A stretch of 64,000 bases of DNA from Chryseobacterium sp. Tr-659 (GTDB taxonomy: Bacteria; Bacteroidota; Bacteroidia; Flavobacteriales; Weeksellaceae): NCBI RefSeq assembly GCF_011752975.1, contig NZ_VWWP01000005.1, positions 248,001 through 312,000 of the forward strand. Direction: 5' to 3'. Within the stretch, counting starts at the first letter, position 1. Each line of letters starts with the position of its first letter. The notes beneath the pieces were generated by a model that had not been told where the DNA came from, made no database searches, and saw nothing but the letters and a program-made list of their open reading frames with translations. Shown here piece after piece: positions 1 through 9,533 of this stretch. A program made the translations under genes and the position numbers.

Positions 1-285
1 AGGTACGGATCAGGGCTTCAGGCATCTTTATTATCAGGAGCGCCGGGTATCGGAATAGCAAGAACAAGGTCCGGAGTATCTACCATAATAGACAGCCGTC
101 CTTTCAGTGGTATCAACCTTGCCCTGGCTGTCAATCTTACACTTTCTGATTCCAGCATCAACTCCCTGTATTCATTCCAGGCCAATGATAAAGTCTCTTT
201 CGGACTTGTAGATTCAGGTAATATCAGTGTAGGTTTACTTGGTTCCAGTATAGCATCATTCTATATTTACAAAGTATCCAATTAA
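1..285 (+). CDS. C-terminal fragment of an unrecognised protein (gene starts before the window)
   Basis: Frame 1 is open from the first base to a TAA at 283-285, giving the last 94 residues of a protein whose start lies outside the window. The fragment is rich in Ser, Gly, Ile and Leu and alternates hydrophobic and polar residues, as in beta-rich surface or outer-membrane proteins; it ends in SFYIYKVSN. No family motif is recognisable. A strong terminator follows at 315-351, supporting this as a real gene end. Its function is unknown. Confidence 0.7.
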   Translation, partial: RYGSGLQASLLSGAPGIGIARTRSGVSTIIDSRPFSGINLALAVNLTLSDSSINSLYSFQANDKVSFGLVDSGNISVGLLGSSIASFYIYKVSN

Positions 286-314
286 TAAGAACATATTGTT
301 AGTTATCTATACCG

Positions 315-351
315 TTAACCCATCACTTACTCTGTGATGGGTTAATTTTTT
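315..351 (+). terminator. Rho-independent terminator
   Basis: A perfect 12-bp inverted repeat (315-326 with 334-345, arm TTAACCCATCAC), a 7-nt loop and a T6 tract at 346-351. It closes the partial gene at the left edge. Confidence 0.85.
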
Positions 352-375
352 AACTGCATTTAGAACACATTTCTT

Positions 376-383
376 TATATTTG
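376..383 (+). promoter_or_regulatory. Bacteroidota-type -7 promoter box (TATATTTG)
   Basis: Exact match to TAnnTTTG, 14 bases before the ATG at 398 of the DUF2339 gene. No clear -33 TTG is seen. Confidence 0.5.
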
Positions 384-397
384 ATAAAAACTACGAA

Positions 398-2629
398 ATG
401 AATGAAATTCTTGCTGTCTTATTAATAGTGGTTATCATCATCATTTTCAATAACCTGAACAACAAAATCAGGAAACTTGAAAAAAAGATAGCTGATCTTA
501 CTGCTAAAATCAACAAGACTCCAGCCCAACATGAAGCGGACAACGCACAGGTTACGGCTGAAGAATCCATCATTCCAAAACAAATACAGCCTCATGAGGT
601 TTATTCTGCGCCTCAGATGCATGGTACAAATGAAGAATCCGTTACAACCATAGCGCAGAAAGACAGACTTGCTCCTTTATTTGATTTTTTAAAACAAAAT
701 GCACTGACTATTATCGGTATTTTTACCCTTGTCTTGGGAATCGGTTATTTTGTTAAATATGCTATAGATAAAAACTGGATCGGAGAAACTGCAAGAGCAG
801 GAATAGGATTTTGTACGGGAGCAGCAATCATTCTTACAGGACATTTTCTAAGAAAAAATTATACAGCTTTTGCTTCCATCATAACAGGAGGCGGAATCGC
901 TGTTTTATATTTTACAGCCACCATCGCTTTTCGGGAATACCATCTCTTTACACAGAATACCGCTTTTTTTATTACAACCTTAATTACTGCAATATCCATT
1001 ATACTTTCTTATTATTACAAAAGTGAAGTTCTGATTATCTTTTCATTAATCGGAGGTTTTACTGCTCCTTTAATGGTGAGCACAGGCAATAGCAATTATC
1101 TTTTCCTTTTTATATATCTCAGCCTTTTAAATTCAGGAATGTTAGCTGCCACTTTTCTAAGACACTGGAAAAGTGTGGGATGGGCAGCCTATATTTTCAC
1201 AACCCTTTATCTTCTGAATTGGTCTTATGAAAAGCCTGAACTTTTAAGCATCTCCTTTTACATCATCAGTTATATGATATTTTATATTTTTGCACTGCTT
1301 GATTATATCAGAAAAAATACGCTTTCAACTTCAGATATTTTAATGCTTGCATTCATTAATTTCTCAAGTATTATTGGTCTGGTTTATACTTTTGATGAAT
1401 TAAAATATGAACCCGCAATTATTTTTCCGGTTGCTTTTGCGCTAATCAATTCGGTATTATTATTCAGAGAATATGGAAGGAAAAATTTTGGCATCTCTTA
1501 TTCCGTATTTGCAGGAATCACAGTAAGTCTGATTACCATAGCTGCCGCCATTCAGTTTAAAGCTCATCTGATTACAAGTGTATGGGCAGTGGAAGCCACT
1601 CTCCTTCTTTTTATCTGGAAAAAAACAGGTCATAAGGTTTTCAAGAGCTTATTTTACATCCTTTTTCCACTGGTTATTATCGCACAGATGATTACCTGGT
1701 CTGAATATTTTAATGCAAAAAACCTCTCCATCATTATTAATCCTGTATTTTTAACCAGCCTGGTAACGGTAATCTCAACGGTTATCAATTTATATATTCT
1801 CAAGAATACTCAGAAAGAAAAGCAGGAAGAGCCCGGAAACTTTTTTGAAGATCTTATAACCGTGGTCAGTTATGGCATAATCTATTTTGCTATTTTACTG
1901 GAAATCATTTATCACATTTATGATATGCCCTGGGCTGTTATAATGAGTGTAGGGTTGTTATTCAGTATTTACTATATCTTCGCCCTATTGCTTTTAAGAA
2001 AAAAACTAAAGATCAGCAATGAGCTTCAGAATGCTTTTATTTATCTGCTCCTTTTTTTATCCATAGTGAACGTTTCTGTTTCCACCTCATCAGTAGTTAC
2101 CGATATTCTAACAAAAAAACTTCAAACCAATTTTTTCCTGCTGCATCTTTTACAATGGATTACTTTTATATATGCAGGAATTAAAATTATACCTTCATCA
2201 GGATTTCATCAATACAAAATTTCTTATTGGATACTTGCTCTGGCAATAGTTACCGGAATAAGTTTCGAATTACATCACGCTTATATTCTGATGTCTGCAA
2301 ATGATCTGCAACACTCTTATGATCTGCAAAAACATTTTAATATCCTTTATTTACCAATTATATGGACAGTTCTTGCCAGCATCTTTATTTATATAGGATT
2401 AAAAAAGAATATACAGGAATACAGCAAGATAGGATTTGCTCTCATGGGGCTTATGGTTTTGAAACTTTACGGTCATGATGTATGGCAAATGGATAATATT
2501 TCAAGAATCAGTGCTTTTATTGCACTTGGTATCATCTTGTTATTAAGCTCTTTCACCTTTCAACGTCTGAAAAACATCATCAGGAATATGGTGGATAAAA
2601 AAGAAAAAAACGAAGACCTTACAGACTGA
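398..2629 (+). CDS. DUF2339-family polytopic membrane protein
   Basis: 743 residues. A hydrophobic N-terminal segment (about residues 3-20) is followed by a short Lys/Glu-rich coiled coil (21-45), a polar linker to about residue 95, then a long run of many transmembrane helices to about residue 725 and a charged tail. The segment around residues 108-145 (GIGYFVKYAIDKNWIG, then ETARAGIG) is characteristic of DUF2339 proteins, whose function is unknown. The start at 398 fits a -7 box at 376-383. It stands alone, between a terminator on the left and a secreted protein on the right. The family assignment is good; no role can be given. Confidence 0.85.
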   Translation: MNEILAVLLIVVIIIIFNNLNNKIRKLEKKIADLTAKINKTPAQHEADNAQVTAEESIIPKQIQPHEVYSAPQMHGTNEESVTTIAQKDRLAPLFDFLKQNALTIIGIFTLVLGIGYFVKYAIDKNWIGETARAGIGFCTGAAIILTGHFLRKNYTAFASIITGGGIAVLYFTATIAFREYHLFTQNTAFFITTLITAISIILSYYYKSEVLIIFSLIGGFTAPLMVSTGNSNYLFLFIYLSLLNSGMLAATFLRHWKSVGWAAYIFTTLYLLNWSYEKPELLSISFYIISYMIFYIFALLDYIRKNTLSTSDILMLAFINFSSIIGLVYTFDELKYEPAIIFPVAFALINSVLLFREYGRKNFGISYSVFAGITVSLITIAAAIQFKAHLITSVWAVEATLLLFIWKKTGHKVFKSLFYILFPLVIIAQMITWSEYFNAKNLSIIINPVFLTSLVTVISTVINLYILKNTQKEKQEEPGNFFEDLITVVSYGIIYFAILLEIIYHIYDMPWAVIMSVGLLFSIYYIFALLLLRKKLKISNELQNAFIYLLLFLSIVNVSVSTSSVVTDILTKKLQTNFFLLHLLQWITFIYAGIKIIPSSGFHQYKISYWILALAIVTGISFELHHAYILMSANDLQHSYDLQKHFNILYLPIIWTVLASIFIYIGLKKNIQEYSKIGFALMGLMVLKLYGHDVWQMDNISRISAFIALGIILLLSSFTFQRLKNIIRNMVDKKEKNEDLTD

Positions 2630-2745
2630 CAATTAGGATAAAAAGTCTTATTTATAAATAAAATTTAAAACAATACAATATTTTATTCACATTTTGTAAA
2701 AAATAACTATATTTATCACGTTTTTAACAGTTACATATTCTGATT

Positions 2746-3183
2746 ATGAAAAAATTACTCTATTCTTTTTTAATACTGTCATCTGCAACTTTATTTGCAC
2801 AGCAAAAAAATCCGGCTGTAAAGTTTGCAGTTGCTGACAATGCTATTGGAACAGTAGAATTGTTCAATACAAGAAAAAACGTATTGCAGGTTTCGAAAGT
2901 ATACAATACTCCGGCAAGTCTTCCCCAAAGTTTAAAAAAATACAGTTCTGTTTTTACAAAAGGGGTTACTGAGTACAAATTCAAAAACGGAGAGAATATA
3001 TTTGACAGAATGCCATTGGCTGATATCAATACCCAGTATAATGTTCCGTCAGATACTCCTGTAATTATTGACGGATATGAATTTACGGATACCAGCACAG
3101 TAATATATCCGGAAATCAAGAAAAAAGCCGAAGTAAAAGATCACAACGGCAGAAAGACATTATTTATTTATACTACCGAGTAA
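2746..3183 (+). CDS. Secreted protein of unknown function
   Basis: 145 residues with a clear Sec signal peptide (MKKLLYSFLILSSATLFAQ, cleavage expected near residue 19) and a mature part of about 126 residues without transmembrane segments or cysteines. No known domain is recognised. The mature part is Lys- and Asn-rich and contains two Tyr-Lys-Phe/Tyr-Asn-Val type short strands, compatible with a small beta-rich periplasmic or surface protein. It is transcribed alone, with a bidirectional terminator immediately downstream at 3196-3228. Confidence 0.75.
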   Translation: MKKLLYSFLILSSATLFAQQKNPAVKFAVADNAIGTVELFNTRKNVLQVSKVYNTPASLPQSLKKYSSVFTKGVTEYKFKNGENIFDRMPLADINTQYNVPSDTPVIIDGYEFTDTSTVIYPEIKKKAEVKDHNGRKTLFIYTTE

Positions 3184-3195
3184 TTAATACTATAT

Positions 3196-3228
3196 AAAAA
3201 AGGATACTGGCTCTACAGTATCCTTTTT
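3196..3228. terminator. Bidirectional terminator between convergent genes
   Basis: Near-perfect inverted repeat of about 13 bp (3196-3209 with 3216-3228, core AAAGGATACTG) with a 6-nt loop. An A-run precedes and a T-run follows, so it can serve both the secreted-protein gene and rarA. Confidence 0.8.
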
Positions 3229-3231
3229 AAT

Positions 3232-4509
3232 TTAATATTTATTGTTCCATTTTTTCTTCAGCTCTTCGTAAATTTTCTTTTCTGTAGAGTTATTTCCCGG
3301 CTCGTATAGTTTCACATCCTTTATCTCCTGAGGAAGAAAATCCTGATCCACAAAATTACCTTCGTAAGAATGGGCATATTTATATTCTTTCCCGTAATCC
3401 AGATCTTTCATCAGCTTTGTAGGCGCATTTCTTAAATGGAGAGGCACAGGCAGGTTCCCGCTCTGTTTCACTAATGCCAGCGCGTCATTAATTGCCATGT
3501 AGGCTGAATTACTTTTAGGAGATACAGCAAGATATACCGCTGTTTCACTTAATATGATTCTTGCTTCAGGATTTCCGATCACATTAACAGCCTGAAAACA
3601 ATTATTGGCAATCACCAATGCATTAGGGTTTGCTAACCCGATATCTTCTGCTGCCAGAATCAGCATTCTCCTGGCAATAAATTTAATATCTTCTCCACCT
3701 GCAATCATTCTTGCCAGCCAATAAACAGCTCCGTTGGGATCACTTCCCCGCATGGATTTGATAAACGCAGAAATAATATCATAATGCTGTTCTCCGTTTT
3801 TGTCATAAAGTGCCATTGTTTCCTGAAGCACTTCAAGAACATCGGCATTAATAATTTCTTTTGTTCCGGAATCCTTATATTGATTCAAAACCAACTCAAC
3901 GGAATTAATCAGCTTCCTGGCATCTCCTCCGGAGTATTGAATGAAAGCTTCTTTTTCAAGAATCTTAAAATCGGCGTTTTCATCTTTATTATATCGAGAA
4001 GCAGCAATATCAATAAGTTCTTCCAGCTTTTCATAACTCAAAGCTTTTAAGACATAGACCTGACTTCTTGAAAGTAATGCTGACACTACTTCAAAACTTG
4101 GATTTTCTGTAGTAGCTCCTATTAAAACAATCCAGCCCTTCTCTACTGCATGCAGCAGTGAGTCTTGCTGTGATTTATTGAAACGGTGAATTTCATCAAT
4201 GAATAAAATGGGTGACTTCCCTGAAAACAGGTTTTGCTTCTTAGCATCTTCAATCACATCACGTACATCTTTCACTCCTGAAGAAACCGCCGAAAGTTTA
4301 TAAAATTTCCTGCCGGACTGTTCAGAAATAATTTCAGCCAGTGTCGTTTTTCCCGTCCCCGGAGGTCCCCAAAATATCAGCGAATTAAGGGTATTGTTTT
4401 CGATCATTTTCCTGATCGTTCCCTTCTCGCCGGTAAGATGTTCCTGCCCCAGCACTTCATCCAGGGTTTTAGGTCTTAATTTTTCAGCTAATGGAATATT
4501 TTGATTCAA
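3232..4509 (-). CDS. rarA: Replication-associated recombination protein A (AAA+ ATPase)
   Basis: 425 residues, matching RarA/MgsA (E. coli about 447). RarA is a cytoplasmic AAA+ ATPase of the clamp-loader clade that acts at stalled replication forks. Walker A is GPPGTGKTT at residues 48-56 and Walker B is ILFIDEIHRF with D105/E106; a sensor-1 GATTEN motif follows. The C-terminal half holds the MgsA oligomerisation domain with SDPNGAVYWLARM and AAEDIGLANP. The only start in frame is TTG (complement of 4507-4509); upstream the frame reaches a stop without an ATG, so TTG is likely real. It is divergent from yidD. Confidence 0.93.
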   Translation of the reverse strand: MNQNIPLAEKLRPKTLDEVLGQEHLTGEKGTIRKMIENNTLNSLIFWGPPGTGKTTLAEIISEQSGRKFYKLSAVSSGVKDVRDVIEDAKKQNLFSGKSPILFIDEIHRFNKSQQDSLLHAVEKGWIVLIGATTENPSFEVVSALLSRSQVYVLKALSYEKLEELIDIAASRYNKDENADFKILEKEAFIQYSGGDARKLINSVELVLNQYKDSGTKEIINADVLEVLQETMALYDKNGEQHYDIISAFIKSMRGSDPNGAVYWLARMIAGGEDIKFIARRMLILAAEDIGLANPNALVIANNCFQAVNVIGNPEARIILSETAVYLAVSPKSNSAYMAINDALALVKQSGNLPVPLHLRNAPTKLMKDLDYGKEYKYAHSYEGNFVDQDFLPQEIKDVKLYEPGNNSTEKKIYEELKKKWNNKY

Positions 4510-4597
4510 GGTAATTCTATTTTTATAAGATGAATATCCCGGATTTCTGATCTCCGAAACTTATAACAAAATTAAACTAATTTTCATTTTTTTACCC

Positions 4598-4605
4598 TAT
4601 TTTTG
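4598..4605 (+). promoter_or_regulatory. -7 promoter box (TATTTTTG) of yidD-lgt
   Basis: Exact TAnnTTTG match, only 7 bases before the apparent TTG start of yidD, so the transcript would be nearly leaderless if the start is right. Confidence 0.45.
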
Positions 4606-4612
4606 CATTGTT

Positions 4613-4864
4613 TTGAAACTTACATTCAATAAAATCATTACATTCCCGCTGGTAATTTTGGTCAAATTTTACCAATGGTTCATTTCGCCCTTACTTCCCA
4701 AAAACTGCCGTTACGAACCTACCTGCTCTCATTATATGGTAGAGTCACTTCAGGTTCATGGTCTTTTTAAAGGATTCTGGCTGGGATTCAGGAGAATTTT
4801 AAGATGCCATCCCTGGGGAGGAAGCGGTTATGATCCTGTCCCGCCCAAACATAAAAATCAATAA
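4613..4864 (+). CDS. yidD: Membrane protein insertion efficiency factor
   Basis: 83 residues, the usual YidD length. The protein shows the family pattern: a hydrophobic amphipathic N-terminus ([19 protein letters not shown]), the conserved cysteine motif [15 protein letters not shown], and the C-terminal [17 protein letters not shown]. YidD is a small inner-membrane-associated protein that assists YidC in inserting and folding membrane proteins. The apparent start is TTG at 4613 and no better ATG lies upstream in frame. It is followed after 24 bases by lgt in the same direction, so the two are likely co-transcribed. Confidence 0.92.
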   Translation: MKLTFNKIITFPLVILVKFYQWFISPLLPKNCRYEPTCSHYMVESLQVHGLFKGFWLGFRRILRCHPWGGSGYDPVPPKHKNQ

Positions 4865-4888
4865 TCAAACTATTAAATCAATAGAAAA

Positions 4889-6157
4889 ATGAATACTATT
4901 TTTTTCAGAATTTATCTTGTGCTGTTTGCGTTCACCACGCAGCTCTTTTTTGCACAGGAATACCCTGGAGGTTTATCTGACGGAACTTTAGATATCAATG
5001 GAAGCGATGTTCCTGTAAAGATCTATTCCACCACAGAAATGGGAGACCTTACTGCTTTCCCGGACAGAGCCATCAATAATAATGTTCTGGTTATCCTTAA
5101 TGAAGCCAATCTTGAGCCTGCTTATTATAATTATGGTTCATCTACTTTAGCCAGATTCAAAGATTCAAAATATCAGTTTTTTGACAAAGACTTCAAACTG
5201 ATCGACAGTCCGGTTACCAAAGACAATATTACCACATTCAAATATGCTGTAAAATCTGCAAAACCCATCACTGCTTCTGATAAAGTGGAGCTTAAAACTC
5301 CGTTTAAAATATGGGATCCTTCCAAAGGAATTCACTTAGGACCTATAACGCTTCACTTCTACAGTCTAATGTTTGTGTTTGCATTTGGTTTTGGATATAT
5401 TTTAATGTCCAGAATCTTTAAAATCGATAATATTAACCAAAAATACCTTGAACCTCTTTTTACCTGGACATTGATAGGAACAATTCTTGGAGCGAGATTA
5501 GGACATGTTATTTTTTATCAGCCTGAATTATTCAAAGAAGATTTCTGGAGTGTATTTTTACCGATAAGCACAAAAAACGGAATTAAATTCACAGGGTTTT
5601 CAGGGCTTGCCAGCCATGGAGCAACGATTGCCCTGATCCTTACAACACTTTATTATTCGTTCAGAATCATCAAAAAAAATCCGTTCTGGGTATATGACAG
5701 ATTAGGTATTGTAGTTGCGTTAGGAGGTGCTTTTGTAAGAATGGGGAATTTCTTCAATTCTGAAATTGTTGGAAAACCGGCAGATCCAAACTCTCCGTTT
5801 GCATTACTTTTCCCTCAACAAAGCAGTGAATACGGACTTACCGTGCCACGTTATCCCAGCCAGTTATTTGAGGCCGTGGGTTATGTAGCTCTTTTCATTT
5901 TACTTTGGATCTTATATAGAAAAACAGATAAAAAATATCAGCAGGGGTGGTTATTCGGATTGTTCTTTATCATTCTTTGGGCGATCAGATTCTTTGTTGA
6001 ATTCCTTAAAGAACCTCAGGGTGATGAGTTTATCCAATTGGGTAATTTAAATACAGGACAGGTTCTTTCTATCCCTTTCATGATTGCCGGAGTTGTAATT
6101 ATGATTGTTTCTAAGAAATTTAAAATTACACCGGAAGAAAACGAAAAACCGGAATAA
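4889..6157 (+). CDS. lgt: Prolipoprotein diacylglyceryl transferase with N-terminal secreted extension
   Basis: 422 residues. The C-terminal part, from about residue 142 (WDPSKGIHLGPITLHFYSL), is a full Lgt membrane domain. It shows Y158 (equivalent to the conserved Tyr of TM1), H243 in ASHGA, the signature VRMGNFFNSEIVG with R284, YPSQLFEA, and R367 in RFFVEFLKEP. Lgt transfers diacylglycerol from phosphatidylglycerol to the lipobox cysteine of prolipoproteins. Ahead of it, residues 1-22 form a signal peptide and about 23-141 an extra periplasmic domain of unknown function that ordinary Lgt proteins of roughly 270-290 residues lack. Catalytic residues appear complete. It is probably in an operon with yidD. 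Confidence 0.9.
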   Translation: MNTIFFRIYLVLFAFTTQLFFAQEYPGGLSDGTLDINGSDVPVKIYSTTEMGDLTAFPDRAINNNVLVILNEANLEPAYYNYGSSTLARFKDSKYQFFDKDFKLIDSPVTKDNITTFKYAVKSAKPITASDKVELKTPFKIWDPSKGIHLGPITLHFYSLMFVFAFGFGYILMSRIFKIDNINQKYLEPLFTWTLIGTILGARLGHVIFYQPELFKEDFWSVFLPISTKNGIKFTGFSGLASHGATIALILTTLYYSFRIIKKNPFWVYDRLGIVVALGGAFVRMGNFFNSEIVGKPADPNSPFALLFPQQSSEYGLTVPRYPSQLFEAVGYVALFILLWILYRKTDKKYQQGWLFGLFFIILWAIRFFVEFLKEPQGDEFIQLGNLNTGQVLSIPFMIAGVVIMIVSKKFKITPEENEKPE

Positions 6158-6327
6158 GGTAATCAGATTAAAGGTAAAATAGCTGAAAAGCAAAAATGGT
6201 TGATGAAACCGGAAGCTTTGTTTAGCTATTAAAATATAAAGGTAGGTTTGTATCATTACAAACTTACCTTTTTTCTTTATCCTCTCAGCGTCTTTATTAT
6301 TTCAGCCATTTAGCTTCATTTGCTGTA

Positions 6328-7845
6328 TCACAAATTCTTAATAACTTTCCTGTTTAGTTCGTCAAAAACACCTCCCAATTCATCAATAACATCTGTTGGC
6401 AGCATAGATTCTTTTGAATGTTTTTCAGATGCGAGATCTGCAGCTCTTCCATGCAGCCAGACTCCTAAAATAGATGCATGTTCCGCGGAATACCCCTGAG
6501 CCAGAAGTGAGGTTAGGATTCCGGTCAGAATATCTCCGCTTCCTCCTTTGGCCAGACCTGCATTCCCTGTTATATTATAAAAAACATTTTTTTCAGGGGT
6601 AATGATTTGGGTATGATGATCTTTCAAAACAATATAAATACCGAGTTCTTTCGCTTTTTCTCTTCCTAATTCTAATCTTTCATAAGAGCTGGTTGTACTT
6701 CCAAAAAGTCTTTCAAATTCTTTAGGATGCGGAGTAATGATGGACCTTTGGTGAATTAATTTCAAATTTTCCGGATCTCCTGCAATGATATTCAAGGCGT
6801 CTGCATCCAGAACCAAAGGATGAGAATACTCTTTCAGAAACCTCAGAAGGCTTTGTGCTGTTTCCGGATGAGTTCCAAGACCGGGCCCAATTCCACAAAC
6901 CGCTCCTTTATCCCATTCAAAATTTGTTATCAACTGTTCTCCTCCTTTAATAAACATAGCTTCAGGGCAGGACGTCTGCAATATTTCATACCCACATTCA
7001 GGAGCGAGGGTAAATGTCAGTCCGGCTCCGGTTTTCAACGCTGATTTCGTTGCTAGCACTGCAGCGCCTATTTTTCCGTAACTTCCTCCTGCAATAACAG
7101 CTTTACCATAGCTTCCTTTATGAGAAAATTCCTCTCTGGGCTTAAATATAGATCCAATAAGTTCGTCTTCTGCTACGAAGTATTCAGTTTCTGTAGTTTC
7201 AGGATAGTTTCTGCTTAAATCAATATCCAGTACTATTACTTTTCCGGTATATTTTCCTGTTTCCGGATGGAGAAAGCTTCGCTTCCAGCATTGAAAAGTC
7301 AATGTATAATCTGCTTTCAGAGCAACAAAAGTATTTTCAAACATCTTATCTGCAGACAATCCGGCAGGAATATCAATGGATATCTTAATGTTCTTTTCTT
7401 CATTTAGCTTCTCAACAAGCAGCCTGTATTCTTTCTCTAAAGGTCTTGATAAACCTGTACCAAAAAGCGCATCAATAATAATTGTTTTGTCATCAAAAAC
7501 ATATTGTTCGGTATAATCAAATTTCCTTACGGTAATTCCGGAAATATCCCGAAGCCTTTTCAGATTAACGGAAGCATCTTCTGAAAATCTTTGTTTGGGA
7601 TCATTAACCAATACATCTACATCAAAGCCTTTCAGATAAAGCAATCTCGCAACAGCTAATCCATCTCCGCCATTGTTTCCGCAGCCACAAAATATCACTG
7701 CTTTTTTATGGTTTTTACAATGTTCTGAAATCCAGTTAGCTACAGCTGTTGAAGCTCTTTCCATCAACTGAATCGAAGAAACCGGTTCATTAGAAATTGT
7801 AAACTGGTCCCAACTGCGTATTTGTTCTGCGGTCAATATCTTCAT
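6328..7845 (-). CDS. nnr: Bifunctional NAD(P)H-hydrate epimerase / ADP-dependent NAD(P)H-hydrate dehydratase
   Basis: 505 residues from the ATG at 7845; a TTG 12 bases further upstream is less likely. The N-terminal epimerase (YjeF_N) domain has FCGCGNNGGDGLAVARLL and DALFGTGLSRPL. The C-terminal ribokinase-like dehydratase domain (about residues 225-500) has GAGLTF, the DADALN motif, TPHPKEFERLFG and the nucleotide loop NAGLAKGGSGDILTGIL. The enzyme repairs damaged NADHX/NADPHX in the cytoplasm. It is a single-gene unit convergent with lgt and divergent from mscL. Confidence 0.94.
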   Translation of the reverse strand: MKILTAEQIRSWDQFTISNEPVSSIQLMERASTAVANWISEHCKNHKKAVIFCGCGNNGGDGLAVARLLYLKGFDVDVLVNDPKQRFSEDASVNLKRLRDISGITVRKFDYTEQYVFDDKTIIIDALFGTGLSRPLEKEYRLLVEKLNEEKNIKISIDIPAGLSADKMFENTFVALKADYTLTFQCWKRSFLHPETGKYTGKVIVLDIDLSRNYPETTETEYFVAEDELIGSIFKPREEFSHKGSYGKAVIAGGSYGKIGAAVLATKSALKTGAGLTFTLAPECGYEILQTSCPEAMFIKGGEQLITNFEWDKGAVCGIGPGLGTHPETAQSLLRFLKEYSHPLVLDADALNIIAGDPENLKLIHQRSIITPHPKEFERLFGSTTSSYERLELGREKAKELGIYIVLKDHHTQIITPEKNVFYNITGNAGLAKGGSGDILTGILTSLLAQGYSAEHASILGVWLHGRAADLASEKHSKESMLPTDVIDELGGVFDELNRKVIKNL

Positions 7846-8053
7846 AAGGCAAATCAACTTTTAAGCAAATTACAAAAGATTTTTCATTATGATACCACCT
7901 CATTAACAAAAATAAAAAGTCCTCAATAATGAGATAAGATATTTCTCCAAAGCAAATATTTTCATTAAAATCAATACTATGAATTCAGAACATTTTTTTG
8001 CTTTTTTGAGATAAAAAACCATAAAAAGTAGTGTTTTTTACATTTTTTAATTA

Positions 8054-8061
8054 TATTTTTG
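8054..8061 (+). promoter_or_regulatory. -7 promoter box (TATTTTTG) of mscL
   Basis: Exact TAnnTTTG match 30 bases before the mscL ATG. Confidence 0.5.
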
Positions 8062-8091
8062 TGTATATACTAATTAAAAAAAATATAAATT

Positions 8092-8469
8092 ATGGGATTT
8101 GTTAAAGAATTTAAAGAGTTTGCCTTTAAGGGCAACGTTCTTGATCTTGCTGTCGGTGTAATCATCGGGGCAGCATTCGGTAAAATTGTTTCCTCATTAG
8201 TAGAAGATGTAATTACTCCTCTGATATTAAACCCTGCATTGAAAGCAGCGGGAGCAGAAAATATTGCTAAACTTAACTGGAACGGTGTTGCTTACGGGAA
8301 TTTCCTTTCGGCAGTAATCAGCTTCCTTTGTATTGCGATGGTTCTTTTCTGGATTATCAAAGGTGCGAACAAAATCAATAAGAAAGAAGATGCGGCTCCT
8401 GCAGGACCTACAGAAGACCAAAAGTTACTGACGGAGATCAGAGATTTATTGAAAAGCAAAAATATATAA
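8092..8469 (+). CDS. mscL: Large-conductance mechanosensitive channel
   Basis: 125 residues, typical for MscL. It shows the family N-terminus (GFVKEFKEFAFKGNVLDLAVGVIIGAAFGKIVSSLV), the pore-lining TM1 (about residues 15-40), a periplasmic loop, TM2 (about 68-93) and a charged C-terminal helix ending in LTEIRDLLKSKN. MscL forms a homopentamer in the inner membrane and opens under high membrane tension to release solutes on hypo-osmotic shock. It is monocistronic, with a TAnnTTTG box upstream and a terminator at 8499-8524. Confidence 0.96.
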   Translation: MGFVKEFKEFAFKGNVLDLAVGVIIGAAFGKIVSSLVEDVITPLILNPALKAAGAENIAKLNWNGVAYGNFLSAVISFLCIAMVLFWIIKGANKINKKEDAAPAGPTEDQKLLTEIRDLLKSKNI

Positions 8470-8498
8470 TCTGTCACTTTATAACAGTTTAAAATATC

Positions 8499-8524
8499 AA
8501 AGCACCTCAAATAGAGGTGCTTTT
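8499..8524. terminator. Terminator between convergent mscL and serA-like gene
   Basis: Stem AGCACCTC (8501-8508) with GAGGTGCT (8514-8521), extended by flanking A/T pairs and a short T-run; it can serve both genes. Confidence 0.75.
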
Positions 8525-8548
8525 ACTATATCATTTCAAGATATTCAA

Positions 8549-9508
8549 CTATTGAATCTGTAAAATACTTGAAATCTGTTCTGCAAGTGAAAGGCCGATC
8601 CTGTCCTGAGCTTCAAGTGTAGAAGCTCCTGTATGAGGGGTAAGGGAAATCTTCGAATGGTTAAGGATTTCTTTAGATGGTGTAGGTTCATTGATGAAAA
8701 CATCTAAGCCTGCAAATCTTACTTTACCGGAATCCAAAGCTTCGATCAACGCTGCTTCATCAATCACCCCTCCTCTTGAGCAGTTGACAACAGCTACTCC
8801 TTCTTTCATCATTTCAAATTCATTCTTCCCGATCATATAACCATCTTTCTGAGCCGGAACATGCAAGGTAATAAAATCTGAATGTTTTAAAACCTCCTGT
8901 AAAGGTTCTGTTTCTATATCAACGTTAATGAACTGATTATTGTAAAATTTCACTTTGATGCTTGCTCTTCCCACATTATTATCCGCAGCAACTACTCTCA
9001 TACCAAGTCCTAAAGCAATTCTTGCCACTTCCTGCCCGATTCTTCCCATTCCTACAATACCAATCGTTTTTCCTCTCAATTCGATACCTGCAGCATAAGC
9101 TTTTTTAAGCCCAGCAAATTCAGTATCGCCTACTAAAGGCATTTTTCTGTTGGAGTCCTGTAAAAATCTTGCTCCGGAAAACAAATGGGCAAAAACAAGT
9201 TCAGCCACAGATTCTGAAGAAGCGGAAGGTGTATTAATCACATGAATTCCTTTTTCTCTGGCATAGTCCACATCAATATTGTCCATACCTACTCCTCCTC
9301 TTCCGATAATGTCTATGGATGGGCAGTTATCAATAATATCTTTTCTTACCTGTGTAGCACTTCTCACCAACAGCGTGCGGATTTTGTGCTCATTAATATA
9401 ATCTACCAAAAACTCCTGCGGAACTTTTGTAGTAATCACTTCAAAGCCCTTTTCTGTTAATGCGTCAATTCCAGATTGATCCAGGCCGTCGTTTGCTAAA
9501 ACTTTCAT
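8549..9508 (-). CDS. serA: D-3-phosphoglycerate dehydrogenase-like 2-hydroxyacid dehydrogenase
   Basis: 319 residues. The NAD-binding motif is GIVGMGRIGQEVARIA (about residues 149-164). The D-2-hydroxyacid dehydrogenase catalytic set is present: Arg in VNCSRGGVIDE, Glu in FINEPTP and His in LTPHTGAST. The protein lacks the C-terminal ACT domain of E. coli-type SerA, as many Bacteroidota versions do. The likely reaction is oxidation of 3-phosphoglycerate to 3-phosphohydroxypyruvate, the first step of serine synthesis. No serB or serC neighbour is seen, so the substrate is inferred from family resemblance; another 2-hydroxyacid remains possible. Confidence 0.82.
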   Translation of the reverse strand: MKVLANDGLDQSGIDALTEKGFEVITTKVPQEFLVDYINEHKIRTLLVRSATQVRKDIIDNCPSIDIIGRGGVGMDNIDVDYAREKGIHVINTPSASSESVAELVFAHLFSGARFLQDSNRKMPLVGDTEFAGLKKAYAAGIELRGKTIGIVGMGRIGQEVARIALGLGMRVVAADNNVGRASIKVKFYNNQFINVDIETEPLQEVLKHSDFITLHVPAQKDGYMIGKNEFEMMKEGVAVVNCSRGGVIDEAALIEALDSGKVRFAGLDVFINEPTPSKEILNHSKISLTPHTGASTLEAQDRIGLSLAEQISSILQIQ

Positions 9509-9533
9509 AAAATATTAAGTATATTAAAAAATG

